DNA from: Heligmosomoides polygyrus polygyrus | Taxonomy: Eukaryota; Nematoda; Chromadorea; Rhabditida; Heligmosomidae | NCBI GenBank assembly: GCA_947396885.1 | Contig: OX377203.1 | Coordinates: forward strand, 29,763,253 to 29,827,252 | Length of the DNA stretch: 64,000 nucleotides | Reading direction: 5' to 3' | Part shown: positions 12,201-23,899 of the stretch, in pieces | Layout: every line of letters starts with the position of its first letter | Position numbering within the stretch: the first letter of the stretch is position 1 | The notes under the pieces: generated by a model | Database searches by the model: none | Told to the model about the DNA's origin: nothing | The model's input: only the letters and a program-made list of their open reading frames with translations | Program-made: the position numbers and the translations under genes

Positions 12201-13163
12201 GACTCATGCCTCTCCCGATTATATATAGTAAAGATTGCTCTTCGAGAAGACCATCTTTCTCTTCAATCAGCAATAAATGCAATTGCGGATTGTTCATCAA
12301 AATGGGAACTTCCACTATCTCCGCAAAAGTAACAAGTACTTTATCTAGGGCAGCAGGTAGGTAGATATCCTTACTACCTTGACAAGATGCATATTAGTAG
12401 TACAACTTCCCTGCGTGATTTGGGCTTTATTTTGGACACCCAACTTTCGTTCAAAGAACATATTGAAATAATATCGAAAAAAGCTGAACGAATTGTGCAC
12501 AGCCTCTTCAAATGTTTGCGAACAAATTCAATACAGCACCTATTAATTGCCTATAAGTCGTATGTTAGACCATTTCTAGAATATGGCACCACAATTGTTA
12601 GTCCCAAATATAAGCGTGAAATTGCCAGGCTGGAATCTGTACAAAACAGCTTCACAAGAAAGCTATGGATACGAGTACATGGGTATGATTACAACACCAT
12701 CCCCTCACCGGCTTCACGAAACAGATTCTTCAATCTACATACCCTTGAACACCGTAAGAGAAGAAATGATTTAATTGCGATATATAAGATGATAAACGGT
12801 CTTACTCGTATTCCCCTTCAGGAGTTCTATACATTTTCTTCATCGAACACAAGGGGTGGTCAGTGGAAGATCCAGTTTCCTGGAGCAAAAAGCAGTGTAA
12901 GGTCCCAATTTTTCACTTGCCGTGCTGGCTCTGATTTTTTGAGATTATCTAAGAAACACATTATACCAAATTCCTTAAGGAAGTATAAAAAAACTTCTTG
13001 ACCGATATCTTCAGGATGCAGTTTAGTAGTTTTCAACTGTATTATGTTGATTCTTGTTGCCTGTTCTGTTTTTTCCTGTTTAGAATTACTTTAACTTATG
13101 TTTAGTTTTACCTTGTTTTTCTTTTGCATGGTTATCCATGTAGTGAATAAATAAATAAATAAT

Positions 13164-14030
13164 TAAGAATTGTTCCTAAACCTAGCCAGTTAGGCTATAC
13201 TCGGAAGGTATTCGTCACCACCAGACAAAGGATTCTTCCCAAGAAAGAACAGATTGTGGACGCCTGCCTGTATCCTAGTACGGTAAGCAAAAGGAGCGGA
13301 TTCAAGCACGACGTAATGCAAGGGTTTTAATCATAATCTAACATTCTCGTAAAGATGCGACATTTTCTATCTATGCTCCGAAATGTTAGGAGACCGCAAC
13401 AGTATGGAGAACAACGGGAAAAACACATGCTCGAGTTACACGCGGTAATACCCTCGCGTAGTCTCGCTCGCAGCATCGGATTAGCATGAAACGATGGAAA
13501 CACGACTACTGGCTGCCAAACAGGACTACCTAGGACAAAGGCATGTGCACGCTCCCACGGAAACAGAAGCTGCAATGTCATGTGTGCCGTCCTAGGCAGC
13601 AACGAATGTACTACTTTTGTACAGAACTTGTACTACACACTTTGAACGATTTGAGGCTAACATCAGCAACGATCCTCGACCTTGACTGCCGCTACTTGCA
13701 ATGAATCACACTAAATATCGCTTGGCCAAATAAAGGTGAATCGCTTTTTCCTCAAGGACGCAAGGTGCAGTGCTGATGATGCGCGAAAAACAACGGCCAG
13801 CAGATGATTAGTCACGAAAGATCGGCGCGAAAGATGTTCATCAGTCTCCTGCCTATCTGTCACCGACACACGACGCGTGTGTAATGGGCTCTCAATAAAC
13901 ACACTTTCCGTCGTGATGACCGAGGCGATCAGGCAGGTACTTCGTCTCCACGCGAGACCCGCAAAAAAGCTGATTCAAGACGTGCAGTATCCATAGAGCG
14001 TGTCACGCGATCACCTTACGCCTGATGATT
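13164..14030. other. No recognisable gene
   Basis: Short open frames only (13327-13602 and 13711-13902 minus). No family match, no clear repeat partner. Confidence 0.4.
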
Positions 14031-14059
14031 AGATAGGAAAATGAAGTAGCAGAGTTCGA

Positions 14060-15350
14060 TTGCTCCGCTGATATTAGGGTGATTTTCATATGTTGCTGCG
14101 ATTTTTTGATATTTTTCAAATGTTTATATATGTTGATCAAACTACCCTCACTCATCGAAATATCGGCCATCTTTGTCAATGACTGTTCTTCAACGTTCCG
14201 GCAGGGAATGGATGCCGTGACGATAGAAATCCGGGAGATTCGATTCGAAAAAGTGACGAAGGTCGGATTCGAGTGCCGCTCGATCATCGTATCGTTCTCC
14301 TTCCCAGGGGCCGGATCCATCAATGACTTACAGCAATTTAACAGAGAAAATTGCAGCCGAAATCCCTGATAGCGCGGCTTATCGAGCGATATGGTGAGCG
14401 ATAAGCCTCGTTATCTGAGTTTTCCGCTGTGAATTTTCTGTTAACGTTATGTAAGTCGTTGATGAATCCGACCCCAGAAAGTGAGCTTGCGATCGGGGCA
14501 AATGGCAGCCAGTTTGGACAAGGTCTGGTGAATAGGGGTGGGGAACCACCTCGCCTCCTAATACCTTGGCCTTTTGGCGATTAATTTTGCAAGTATGCAG
14601 GCGGCTTCCCATCTGCTGGAATCCAAGCATGCTTTGCTGTATATGACGCAAACAGTACCCACTTCTCATCTCCTTTAATGAGCGAGTCCAACCGGTCAAA
14701 ACAGCGAGAGCGGGATAAGTTGAAAAGGCATGCTTCAGCTCGTGTGGCGTACTGGTCAGATGAAAACTCATGACGAATCCACTGGCATATCTTCCTGACG
14801 AAATCAAGCTCTCTTAATTTACGAACGACAGCGGGTTGGCTAGAGGAGATGGTCGTCGCCAAGTTATGAGTGAATTGGGACGGGTCTGCTTTGATGGCAG
14901 CCAGAAGGGAGTCGCTGTTGACCATCGACTCGCGTCCAGACTTGGGTTGTTCGAACAAAGAAAAACCTCTCAATCTAAAGCGATTCATCCCATTGTAACA
15001 GGCATGTGCACTGGGTGCATCCGGACAAAAAACATGCACCAGGTTATGACGAGCCCCGGTTGACGTGTGTCCCAGCTGGAACTCGTAAAGAAGACAGTGA
15101 CGGAGGCAGAGTTTTGAAGATTCCATATCTCTTGAGATAAGCGGCTGGTAGATTGCTAATAAGCTGCACTGGCATGAGCTGACCTTTGGCCAATTCGCAT
15201 GACCTATTGCGCTATCGATAACACGTCTCAACCAGGAAAGCCAAGAGAGATAATGGATAAAGAATAGTTCGCCGCCTTGGAGTTGCGCACCGCGTTCTAC
15301 TCTCCTACGGAAGGTCGTAATTCGCTTGCCATACCAAAAATTAATAAAAA
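14060..15350 (-). mobile_element. Mariner transposase remnant interrupted by a MITE
   Basis: Read on the minus strand from about 15150, the frame encodes a mariner-type N-terminus (RHCLLYEFQLG, then a helix-turn-helix-like region ending FSLFEQPKSGRES). It continues to a clear GDEKWVLF motif carrying the first catalytic Asp. The central part with the second Asp is deleted. A YSPDL block follows but its downstream Asp is replaced (VQTGCHL). The conserved C-terminal end (ESNLPDFYRHGIHSLPER) sits beyond the 172-bp MITE at 14305-14476 and has an in-frame stop. The element is therefore dead through deletion, substitution and insertion. Its terminal repeats are not confidently located. Confidence 0.85.
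14305..14476. mobile_element. 172-bp foldback MITE (copy 1)
   Basis: The element begins 'caggggccggatccatcaa' and ends 'ttgatgaatccgaccccag', so its ends are inverted repeats. The whole body folds back on itself around 'gagcgatatggtgagcgata'. A second 172-bp copy lies at 20265-20436 in the opposite orientation. It is inserted in the mariner transposase remnant. Confidence 0.88.
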
Positions 15351-15375
15351 CTAACACCACATCACCTTGCTTTTA

Positions 15376-15660
15376 TAAGGATAAGGATAAAGGACGGCAC
15401 TACTTTTTGGATGTGCCACGCATTCTACTTCTATGGGATATCGTGGAGGTGATTTAGTGCGTATTTGGCCATACCTGCGGTGGCCAACCGATGAACAAGT
15501 CAGCGCCCTATCCTTCCCAAACAAGTCTGGTGCCAATTCACCGACCCCTGAAGGAAGGATGGCTTGGTTGGCTCAGGCGGGAAATTCGAACCAGGAACGT
15601 GGTAGCAAGTGCGCGCGACAGCTGGCACCTTCTCCGACTGCGCTACAGGCGCCCATCTTG
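15376..15660 (-). mobile_element. tRNA-derived SINE, near full length
   Basis: The left end carries the tail 'ggataaggataaaggacgg', followed by the family body. The right end carries the tRNA-like head in reverse complement, including 'ggaaattcgaaccaggaac' (box B region) and 'ctgcgctacaggcgcccat'. Complete length is about 285 bp. Confidence 0.85.
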
Positions 15661-15732
15661 TTCTTATAAGAGACTACAAACCATGTGGCCCATTATAGAG
15701 TGAAGTATTCAGAATAACTTCACGCGTAACTA

Positions 15733-17004
15733 TTAGGTTGGTGCATAAGTTCTCGGACATTTGGGGCATGAAATATTTATTATCACAACGTACGAACAAC
15801 AATATCAAATCATTTGAAGTAACCGCCCTTTACATCAATTGTCTTTCGCCAACGTGCTGGTAAGCCATGGATGCCTCTTCTAAAAAACGTGGCCGGTTGT
15901 GATTCGAAAAGTGTGAGCAGTGCCTCCTTGACATCCTCTCGGTTCCTAAATTGCTGGCCGTCCAAATAGCTTTGGAGGCTTGAAAACAAATGATAGTCAG
16001 AAGGAGCGAGATCTGGTGAGTAAGGTGGATGTGGAAGAACGGTCCATCCGTAGTCCGCCAACTCAGCCGCCGTCGCTCTAGCAATATGCGGTCTAGCGTC
16101 GTCGTGTTGAAGATACACCTTCACTTGCTCTCCTCGTGTGGTTTGAAGGTGGGCCCTCAACTTCCTCAGTTGGTTGACGTAAACCTCTGCCGTCACTGTT
16201 ATCCCTTCGTCCAGCAGCTCCCAGTATTCTATGCCAAGAACGCTCCACCAAATGCGTAGCATCACCTTTTTCACGTAAAGGTCGGGTTTCGGAACGTCCT
16301 CTGCCTCTCCAGTTGCGTCAACCCACTGTGCACGCCAGTGATAATTAGAGTAGAGTATCCACTTTTCAGCCTCGGTGACAAGGTTGTCCAGCTATCCGTG
16401 GGTACGTCTGAGGGTAAGGAGAGACAGAGCGACATCGGCTCTGCGATCCATGTCATGTTGTGTCATGGCGTGAGGTACCCAGCGACCCAATTTTTGCACC
16501 TTGCCAATCGACTTCAATCCTCGAACGACTGTTGAGTGACTAACACCAAGAGTGCCTGATCGTTCGCGAGTGGCTTGGTATGGGTCCGCTTTCACTCTAC
16601 ATGGAGGCCATCCAAATCCAGTGTCATCGTGCGCCCTTCTCGTTCATTATCTTCCACGGAGAATTCACCAACTGCAAACTTCGAGAACCACTGGTACACA
16701 GTACTTCGAGCAGGAGCATTCTCGTTGTAAACAGCCTTCAGGCGACGATACGATTCGTTGGCATTGAGGCCAGATTGGTGCAGGAATAACATGACGTGCC
16801 GAATATGCGTCTCAGTTGGGATGAATTGCTTAGCCATAGTAGCTGACGTTAACAACGCAGAAGAAAATGTTAGGAACAGTTTTGTAGCCCTCTCCTTTCT
16901 CTATCGATCGCATTTACGCGTTGATACATGTGAGAAATTTGGCGGGAAAATGCGCTTTCAGTTCAGGAGGGATCAAATGTCCGAGAACTTAAGCACCAAC
17001 CTAA
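15733..17004 (-). mobile_element. Complete-ended mariner element, 1272 bp
   Basis: The ends are near-perfect inverted repeats of 31 bp: TTAGGTTGGTGC(A/T)TAAG continuing into TTCTCGGACATTTG, with one mismatch. They are flanked by the TA target duplication at 15731-15732 and 17005-17006 that Tc1/mariner elements generate. It carries one broken transposase gene on the minus strand. Its boundaries are well defined, which suggests a fairly recent insertion compared with the mariner remnant at 14-15 kb. Confidence 0.95.
15810..16837 (-). pseudogene. Mariner transposase, frameshifted
   Basis: The most plausible start (16837) gives MAKQFIPTETHIRHV, and the first fragment contains the expected helix-turn-helix and an FSVEDNEREGR linker. 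The frame then shifts near 16595 and again near 16390. The third fragment contains HDDARPH and YSPDLAPSDYHLF, the second and third catalytic aspartates with DD34D-type context, and ends with GGYFK before the stop at 15810. The first catalytic box, normally GDEKW, reads EAEKW, so that Asp is lost. Two frameshifts plus this loss make it inactive. Confidence 0.92.
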
Positions 17005-17505
17005 TAGTTTATCGCGTTTTATTAGTTCGCATTTAGCGCATCTGATTATAATCCGTGTCTTAAGATAAGATTAAATAAGTGGCGAGCACAGAGAAAAACG
17101 AATGCTGAATGGAGTGCTCGGCTTTTTCACAATATAAGGGTTAGCGTACAAAGAATATGAAGCTAGCTCCTTAAAATTATATATGTACACTTTCAACTTT
17201 TTGCTTTCTCTTTCTCTTATCTTCATTCACTTTTTCTTTATACTTCCTCTCGCATTATTTGTTTGTCTGACACTAAAACAACAGCATTCTTTCCAATAAA
17301 CACATTCGTTTTAATTCCGAAAATAGGGCTATCACTTGTTTACCAAACATGTTTGTAACCTTATAAAAATAGAACAATATCAGAATATCGACGAGTGGAG
17401 ACAGATAAGCGCAGAGTAATTGCCAAACTTGGAATAAAATGTTGCGAAAAAATGCGTTTAAAAATATGAAAAAATATAATGACTGTAAGCTGTAACGATG
17501 ATGTT

Positions 17506-17710
17506 TTGCTGCGATCAAAACTTCTAGCGCCAGGCGGGACTCGAACGCGCACCTCCCTCTGACCGGTCGGGAATGCTCTACGCCTTTACACCACCAGCGC
17601 GTTTGATCGAACGCGACATCCACACCTCGTAGGACCGATCAGCACTCACCCGTATCCGAGAGATGCAGGTTCGAGTCCCGCTAGGCGCTAAAAGTTTTGA
17701 TCGCAACAAA
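17506..17710. mobile_element. MITE with tRNA-like terminal sequences
   Basis: The left end 'tgcgatcaaaacttctagcg' is matched in reverse complement by the right end near 17694-17710. Just inside each end is a tRNA-like T-loop core (gactcgaac at 17538-17546 inverted, and ggttcgagtcc at 17668-17678). On the minus strand, 17527-17602 can be read as a tRNA-like sequence with a box-A-like TGGTGTAAAGG, a box-B-like GTTCGAGTCC and complementary GCGC acceptor ends. It may be a tRNA-derived SINE/MITE hybrid rather than a functional tRNA gene. Confidence 0.65.
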
Positions 17711-19440
17711 ACATCGTTATGACAGCTTACAACCTCGATACCAGCCACTTGTGGCTTAAAGAAACTGATTTGAATTGTTTCTATAACGACTGTTTCCTTA
17801 ATTCTACTTTTTCTTAAAAAGAAGGTCAGAAAATGTTGGAGTAACTCAAATTCCTTCAGATCCTTCAGATACAGACGAACCGTGTACTTTCATTACACAT
17901 CTTTTCACTGGACTTGCAAAACTGCTACAACGAGCACGTCCTATAGAAATGTGAGGGTCGTTAACCAATTCGTTATGAATGCGTCATGCATTCAAGGCAA
18001 AGCCACGCAGGTGCCTTGCACCGAGAATGCTGGAGCTATGCTGGCTTAAACTGACTCAAGCTGAAGCGTCTGAGATCTCCGCCTAGAATAGAGCGCATCA
18101 GATGCAGCTCCGTTTCCAGAAGAATTCCTATAAATGTAAATATTCACAGCCACAGAAAAATTAAAACCAATGAGGCCTACTCACGAAATATGAAAAGGTT
18201 TTTGAAAGGGATGAGGAGAGCATGGCTCGTCAATGTTCGCTTCGAGAATGAGAGGGAATATAAATATTTGAAAAAGTGAGAGCTGGAGGGAGAAGTTTCC
18301 CAACAAAAAGGTAGATGAGCATAACTTGTTCAGTTTTCGAAGCTCTTCTTACATTCTAGTCTGGACGAGTTTCGTCACTTCTCCCCTGACTAGCGATGAC
18401 AGGTAGAGCTGCTGTCGATGAAATGTCGACTGATTTTGCTTTAAAAAAGCAGGCCGCTCGATAGCTGCATTCATGAAATAAAAATGGAACAAAATCGAGA
18501 TTTCTGAAACGAAAAACAGCGCAGGTATTTATTTGTTCATCAATTGGACGTGGATATCCTTGCAGACAGAACCACTTGCAGTTAACTGAAGAAAATATGC
18601 GAAAACGAGATGTACATCGCGAGAAGAAGAAAACATATGTTCGCCTGATTGAAAAACACAAACGACCTCCTCCCAATGAAGCATCCTATATTTAGAAAGA
18701 TGTACAGTACGACAACCAAACCTCAGCAAGACCCAACAGTCAGTCATATTATCGCAAATGCGTTAGCCTACACCACAAGGACATCACGAAGAAGACGCTT
18801 CAAAGTACTCGTTTCCACAATGTTCGTGTCATTCTCACAGGTAGGAAACGCGGCACGAAAACTGCCACACGTGAGTTTACGATGTGCTTATCGGCGCCAT
18901 TATCAGCTCCAGTTTGCTGTCAATAATATGCGGCAGGGAGACGGAGGCCACGTTCCTTAAGACCTCGGCTGAGGCCATTCATCCATTGATCAGCAATGTT
19001 TGCCTAACTGACTCACAGCCCATCGAAGAAGCACACGCAGAACAGCGGCCTGGCGGCGTTTAGCGATCGAAACGAAACTCTATGACGGTAACCCTTGATT
19101 GATGGGAACCGAGAGTAGGAACATCGACGAGGAGCTAAACCAATGGTCTTCACCATTGTGAGGTCAAAGCACCTCTCCAGAATTATACTGCCACCTCTGG
19201 AGACAGCAATCTCCTGCGCTGCTGGACTTGCAAGCCAGCTAGTTACGGGAGCAAACTTTTGTCTTCTAGCTCGGCACAAGAAACAATACAACCGGTGATG
19301 GCCATCAAGGCTGTGTATACCGCTTGGTCTACTCGAAAAATTATTTTGACCTTCTCGAAAAGTGATTAACTTAATTTAGTTTGGAGGAGATTCGTTTTGA
19401 TATGAGAACTGGCACAGCAATGCAGTGAAGCCATTCCAAC
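17711..19440. other. No recognisable gene
   Basis: Short overlapping frames only (for example 18356-18676 minus and 18649-18960 plus). None resembles a known family, and I see no repeat pairing except a weak arm-like stretch at about 19330-19400. Confidence 0.4.
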
Positions 19441-19989
19441 CAGCAAACCAGGGCTCAGACAGGACGCGCACGTGCGCTATCTATGGCGGTATACCAGAAA
19501 CAGGTCTCCCACCATTCTCATCGTTAAGCTGAAGGCTTTTGTTGAGAACTCCATGCTCGAGTCTTCACGTTGCAAAACTTGGAGTCCATCTGACAGCCAA
19601 CAGTGCCTGGAGCTAATCGTGACTCTTCCAGCCCAGACCTCGACTCTTCGTGGTCGAGGTCGGGCGTTGGAGCGTAGGCGTCAAAAACAGTCAAAGCTGG
19701 TAAGGAGCTGGTACAAAGCTGGAATGGATCCCTTTAGTCGTAGACGTCCGTTTCGGCTTGTCAGGGTCTCGTACCAATCGATCTTCATGGCCAAGTGCGT
19801 GTTGACGAGAACATCAACTCCTCTCTCACGTGTTCCGAGGGACACTTCTTCTCCGCAGTCGTGGGCGGCGTTTAGGGGGTGGTCTCCTCCCGTGTCGGTC
19901 AGCCCGTACTTGATCTTCCTGGTTTGTAACATCAGGTCTTCGACGGATGCTTCCGATACAAGCGTTGGTTTTGGATCAAAACAAAGCAT
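19440..19989 (-). mobile_element. RTE-type LINE endonuclease fragment
   Basis: Reading leftward from 19989 the frame gives a recognisable RTE apurinic-endonuclease segment: KYGLTDTGGDHPLNA, then GVDVLVNTHLAMKID, a T-RNGRLRL block, then IPAL. The frame is lost after about 19680, and the rest down to about 19440 is stop-riddled. It is a 5' fragment of the family whose C-terminus is seen at 50170. Confidence 0.8.
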
Positions 19990-20264
19990 CCTGCAATAAC
20001 ATACATGTAGCCTCTCTACCAGCCGGTCCAGATTTAAACAAATGTGTTAAAACCCTGTGGACTATGTCTGTACTACGCCATCTCTAACTCCATATAACTT
20101 CAAGAGATATTACGAAAAATAACGAGTCGCGATCCTAAATGAGAACTAATGAGAATGGACGCTGGTTGGATGACTCATGTTGGCATCGACCTATCTTCCG
20201 AACCAGGCATCATATGCTGATTAAACTGCTCTTCTTCCCTCTCATCACAATAGCGCGAGACCAG

Positions 20265-20436
20265 CAGGGGCCGGATTCATCAACGTCTTACATAACTTTA
20301 ACAGAGAATTCACAGCGGAAAACTCAGATAACTCGGCTTATCGCTCACCATGTCGCTTGATAAGCCGCGCTATCAGGGATTTCGGCTGTAATCTTCTCTG
20401 TTAAATTGCTGTAGATCGTTGATGAATCCGGCTCCA
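20265..20436. mobile_element. 172-bp foldback MITE (copy 2)
   Basis: Ends 'caggggccggattcatcaac' and 'gttgatgaatccggctccag' are inverted repeats, and the body is a palindrome-like foldback. It is the reverse complement of copy 1 at 14305-14476 with identical length, but diverged at several positions. No ORF. Confidence 0.88.
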
Positions 20437-20559
20437 GAAGGAGCCATTGAGAACTGCTTGTGGAATGGTAGAAGTACAATTTGGCATGGCTATGGACATC
20501 GGGTCTGCGGCGGTGGCTATCGCGCGCCATAAGGCTCCACCCTGACACACTTATCCTTC

Positions 20560-21230
20560 TTCCAAACTCCGGTTAGTACCCTAATTGAAGCTCTGTTTTG
20601 GCACAAATTGGGAGAGTCACCTTGTACTCAGTGGATATTCTCCTTGGTAGGAACCCAGATATTACATCAGAAATTGTCTGACTCTGTTCATCATAAGGAT
20701 AGGACACACCGGCGCTGCATTCAAATTTTGATTTCGTACAATCCAAAACGAGGGCGCTGTTGCGTGAGGCAAGACGTCGAAAATTAGATGGGCCAGCCAC
20801 GCAGTGCGCTTTGCAGACCCGCTGGACGAGAGCCGTCACCGACTGGCTTCGCGGGATGTTAAGAGGATACCAGGTTGCCCACCAACGCGTTGGTTGGACT
20901 CCGGCGCTATGATCCCCTTACGAAAAGTGTTACCAACACGAGAAAAAGAAGCGGTAGCGCAGTGATAGTAAAGAAAACAAACAAACTCCTGCACGCCGCA
21001 AAATGCAATGGCGACTCCCTCCAAGTACCATACCGCCCGGACTTCTTCGTGAAAGCCCTGAACGAATGATATGACGGCCTCGACCCCCGAGCGAAGAGGA
21101 TCCATTGGAGCACTGTAGCACGCGACAGGGTCGAATGGAGACGCTGCTGGCGCCCGCTCAAGTCGATGACCAACGAGACGACAGACGGTACAATCCACGA
21201 CGTTGTACAGGGCTGTCCTACTAGGCGATT
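20560..21230 (+). mobile_element. RTE-type LINE C-terminal remnant
   Basis: Several blocks correspond to the intact C-terminal frame at 50170-50877: a stretch near 20760-20860, DFFVKALNE near 21040, and RIHWSTVARDRVEWRRCWRPL near 21095-21150. Frames shift repeatedly. An unrelated stretch of about 150 bp (about 20890-21035) separates the blocks. It is a decayed copy. Confidence 0.8.
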
Positions 21231-21299
21231 CCCTTCGAACTTATTTGCGCTCCTGTTCCCCCCTTCCCCGAACACTTGCCGTTAAAGGAGAAGTAGTGT

Positions 21300-21655
21300 T
21301 TGATAAACTTACAACCGGAAAAAAAACCAGTCTGAGTTATTCACCGTAGTTTCGGAGTGAAATTCAGGGAAATCATCACGGGACCGAGTTGCCTATATCT
21401 TTACTAATCAGTCGCTGCAGCTAGTGATATTTGTTGCATGCTTCTCTTGCGTAAATAGGGTTGGGGAAGGGGAGGGGGCTTCTGATGGGCAGAAAATCCC
21501 ATAGAGCGTCGTTAATGTCCTTCATCCCTGGCTCCAACGTATAAAGCCTGTAGTGAGGGCGTTCCATGGTTAATAAAAACCATGTTTGAATCGCGCGGCT
21601 GTGGGCGTTGCACACCGGACAACTCGGACGGGTTTTTTTCGGTTGTAAGTGTATC
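21300..21655. repeat. About 350-bp dispersed repeat, copy 1
   Basis: It begins 'ttgataaacttacaaccgga', with a matching inverted end (tcggttgtaagtgtat) at about 21655. It shares blocks such as 'aatcagtcgctgcag', 'atcccatagagcgtcgttaa' and 'ttgaatcgcgcggctgtggg' with the copy at 40358-40698. The ends suggest a non-autonomous DNA element. Confidence 0.8.
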
Positions 21656-23890
21656 GGCGAGTAGGAGAAGTCTGCTGCGAAATAGCAAGTAGCGTCCGAA
21701 ATGAAGGAGCGAAGCCTCCATCAGACGGGTCGACTCCGACGATCCGAACCATCCCCGTGGCTTGTGGAACTGGCCTCGAAAAGCGCAAAGCAAACAAAAA
21801 CGCGAGAGCACCTAGTTGACACGCTGAACGCGCGGAGGACGCAGACACGCAGAGCATCTCAGAACGTACCGAAGAACTGCGATCGTGGCGGGACCACGCG
21901 TGATGCATTTGATTTTCGCCGCCGCCCTCGCTCGCTCTCGAATGTGGCCGCACCATCTCTACGTGAACTGTTGAGGTTCCCTGTCTATCGTTCCGTTTTC
22001 GTTGATTTCCTCTGACCACAGCCGTAGTCCGAGCCGATTCTCCGTCAGTTCCTGCTGCCTACTGTCTATGCGTCCCAACATCGAGTAGTGTTAAGAGAAG
22101 TGCAATCCTAGTTGGTGGCAATCCCGTTCTTAAACGGTTTCCCGACATAACGAAACACAATAACTGGGCAGTGACATGTAGAAATAAGTAAATTACGCAA
22201 GCCTGGTTGCCCAGGAACTCAGTTTCCGGTTTCTTAAGGGAGGAAACTAGAAGGAATATTCTCGATGCAAATCTAGTAATCTAGTAATGACCCTTGCTAG
22301 ATTTGCACCGAGAACGGATAATCTTCAAGCAGATAATATCAGTAAAATGAAATAAAAATTGGCCAAGGCACCATCAATCAACGTCTTGGACACAGGCAAA
22401 ACAACGTACTTCGCGACGTAACTTTTGCAGACGTCGAGACCTAGCTCACAAGCGCCATATATTTTTACTCTTTCTGTGTTATTTGTTTTGATTTCGTTAG
22501 TGCAGTATGTTTCAGGAATGAGTCCAATCCATTTCAATCCTGAACACGTTCAATCCTTATGAAATCGTTTAAGAGTGGCCACCACGAACTAGGATTGCAC
22601 CTGAACAGACTTTGTCGCGCGAAGTAGTGCGATCTGCTGGTGGTTTGTGTTAAAAAGCGGAGGTGGGAGGGAGGGAGGGGGGAGGCATGTAGTGATATTC
22701 TGAACCCAGTTTCTTCCTAGGCACAAGAGCGCTGCGTTCGAACGATAACTTTAAATACCTCCAATATCCACGTACAGGTTCAACCAAAAGAAGCAATAAA
22801 CAAGTGGTAACACATCGATATAAGCAACGTTTGTCAATCTGGCTGATAGCGGTTTCCAAATTCCTATTTGGTGGAGGCACTCTAAAGTTAGTTCTTCAAG
22901 AGCGAACTTGAAAGGTAACAACTATGAGTACCATGTAATGAGCAAAAACAACAACAAATACATAATTTATTCCCCTTTCGTTCACGCATTTGTTGGCGCA
23001 ATGTGGCTCAGGTCCTTGTATCCAGTGGTTATCCGCTTTGGTAAGAAGGCAGATTAATGCCCAATAGTTTGAAGTGTGGCCTAGTTCATCATTTTAGCGG
23101 GTAGGACACATTAGAGTTGCATAAAATTTTAATTTCGCAGCCAATTTTGGTGTCGTTCAACGCAGCACCGGAAAAGGGACTGCCTTACATAGTGACCCCT
23201 CTAGAGGCACTTAGCACTCATTTGTTGACTATGGAATGAGCGTGTTCCATATGTGGTCATGCTGTACACGATTATCTCCGATGAAATCGTTATGGGGCTT
23301 CACCGTCCAGCAACGATCGCACCCTACCTTCAGCCACGACCCAACTACGGAAGCAGCAAGCTAGTTAATAATAATAATAAGTTTATTATCAGCGACAGGA
23401 ACAAAAGCAGAAGCAATATGAAGTTGAAGACAAATGGCTGATAATTTTAACAGAAGAACAACGCAAGAACAGCATTTCACAAACAGATGGGCAAAAAAAA
23501 TGTAATAAACGAGCATCCGGCGACTACTTGTAAATAGAGCACTACTAGTAATAGAGCATTTCTGGGGAGAGCACCATAGATTAACGTTCGCTCGGTACGC
23601 GCGTGCGGATTGGTGATGAAGGGCAGTGGGCGGCCAGCACTGCAAGTCCAGTTGAAGAGACTCCGGGTACCAACTTAGTAGGCCCGCCAACAACACCGCA
23701 GCCAGCACGGGTACGGCACTAGTTTTCGTCGGGACTCCCCTACAAATCTTACGGTGAAAAGGTGCAAAGTTCTCATGATACTTGGAGGAATATACAAATG
23801 AATATGAAAGACATGCACATGAATACGAAAAGCTCGCTTCACCAGCGGAATCGCCTGAAATGCCAGAAATGATAAAACTAAAGAGTAAAT
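21656..23890. other. No recognisable gene
   Basis: Contains a GC-rich patch with several open frames (21570-22019), a small inverted repeat at about 22240-22320 (ctagatttgcaccgagaa against ttctcgatgcaaatctag), a purine run at 22665-22685 and an (ATA) repeat near 23367. None of the frames resembles a known protein. Confidence 0.4.
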
Positions 23891-23899
23891 GCTGAAGTC

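Larger units (their letters stand above)
10489..13163 (+). mobile_element. CR1-like LINE, split by a satellite insertion
   Basis: The 5' part (10489-11083) encodes reverse-transcriptase blocks: an NFRPIS motif, the palm segment IYFDFMKAFDKVP, SGVPQGGVLSPILF, and the catalytic box FADD. The frame breaks near 10695. Directly after FADDIIIYKN the sequence changes to GC-rich tandem repeats (11085 to about 12200). LINE coding resumes at about 12215 (ALREDHLSLQ, then KWELPLS with one stop at about 12330). It continues through 12387-13001 with the LGFILD and YVRPFLEYGT motifs typical of non-LTR C-terminal regions. The AT-rich tail ends in aataaata repeats at 13163. The endonuclease end is missing. 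Class assignment (CR1/jockey-like) is by motif recognition; it could be a related clade. Confidence 0.88.

Noticed and set aside
17527..17602. A genuine tRNA gene on the minus strand
   Set aside because: Box A and box B are present, but the copy is part of an inverted-ended element and the anticodon arm does not pair well; kept as a tRNA-like MITE.
19472..19999. 175-codon plus-strand ORF
   Set aside because: It is antisense to the RTE endonuclease fragment, whose minus-strand translation has recognisable motifs.
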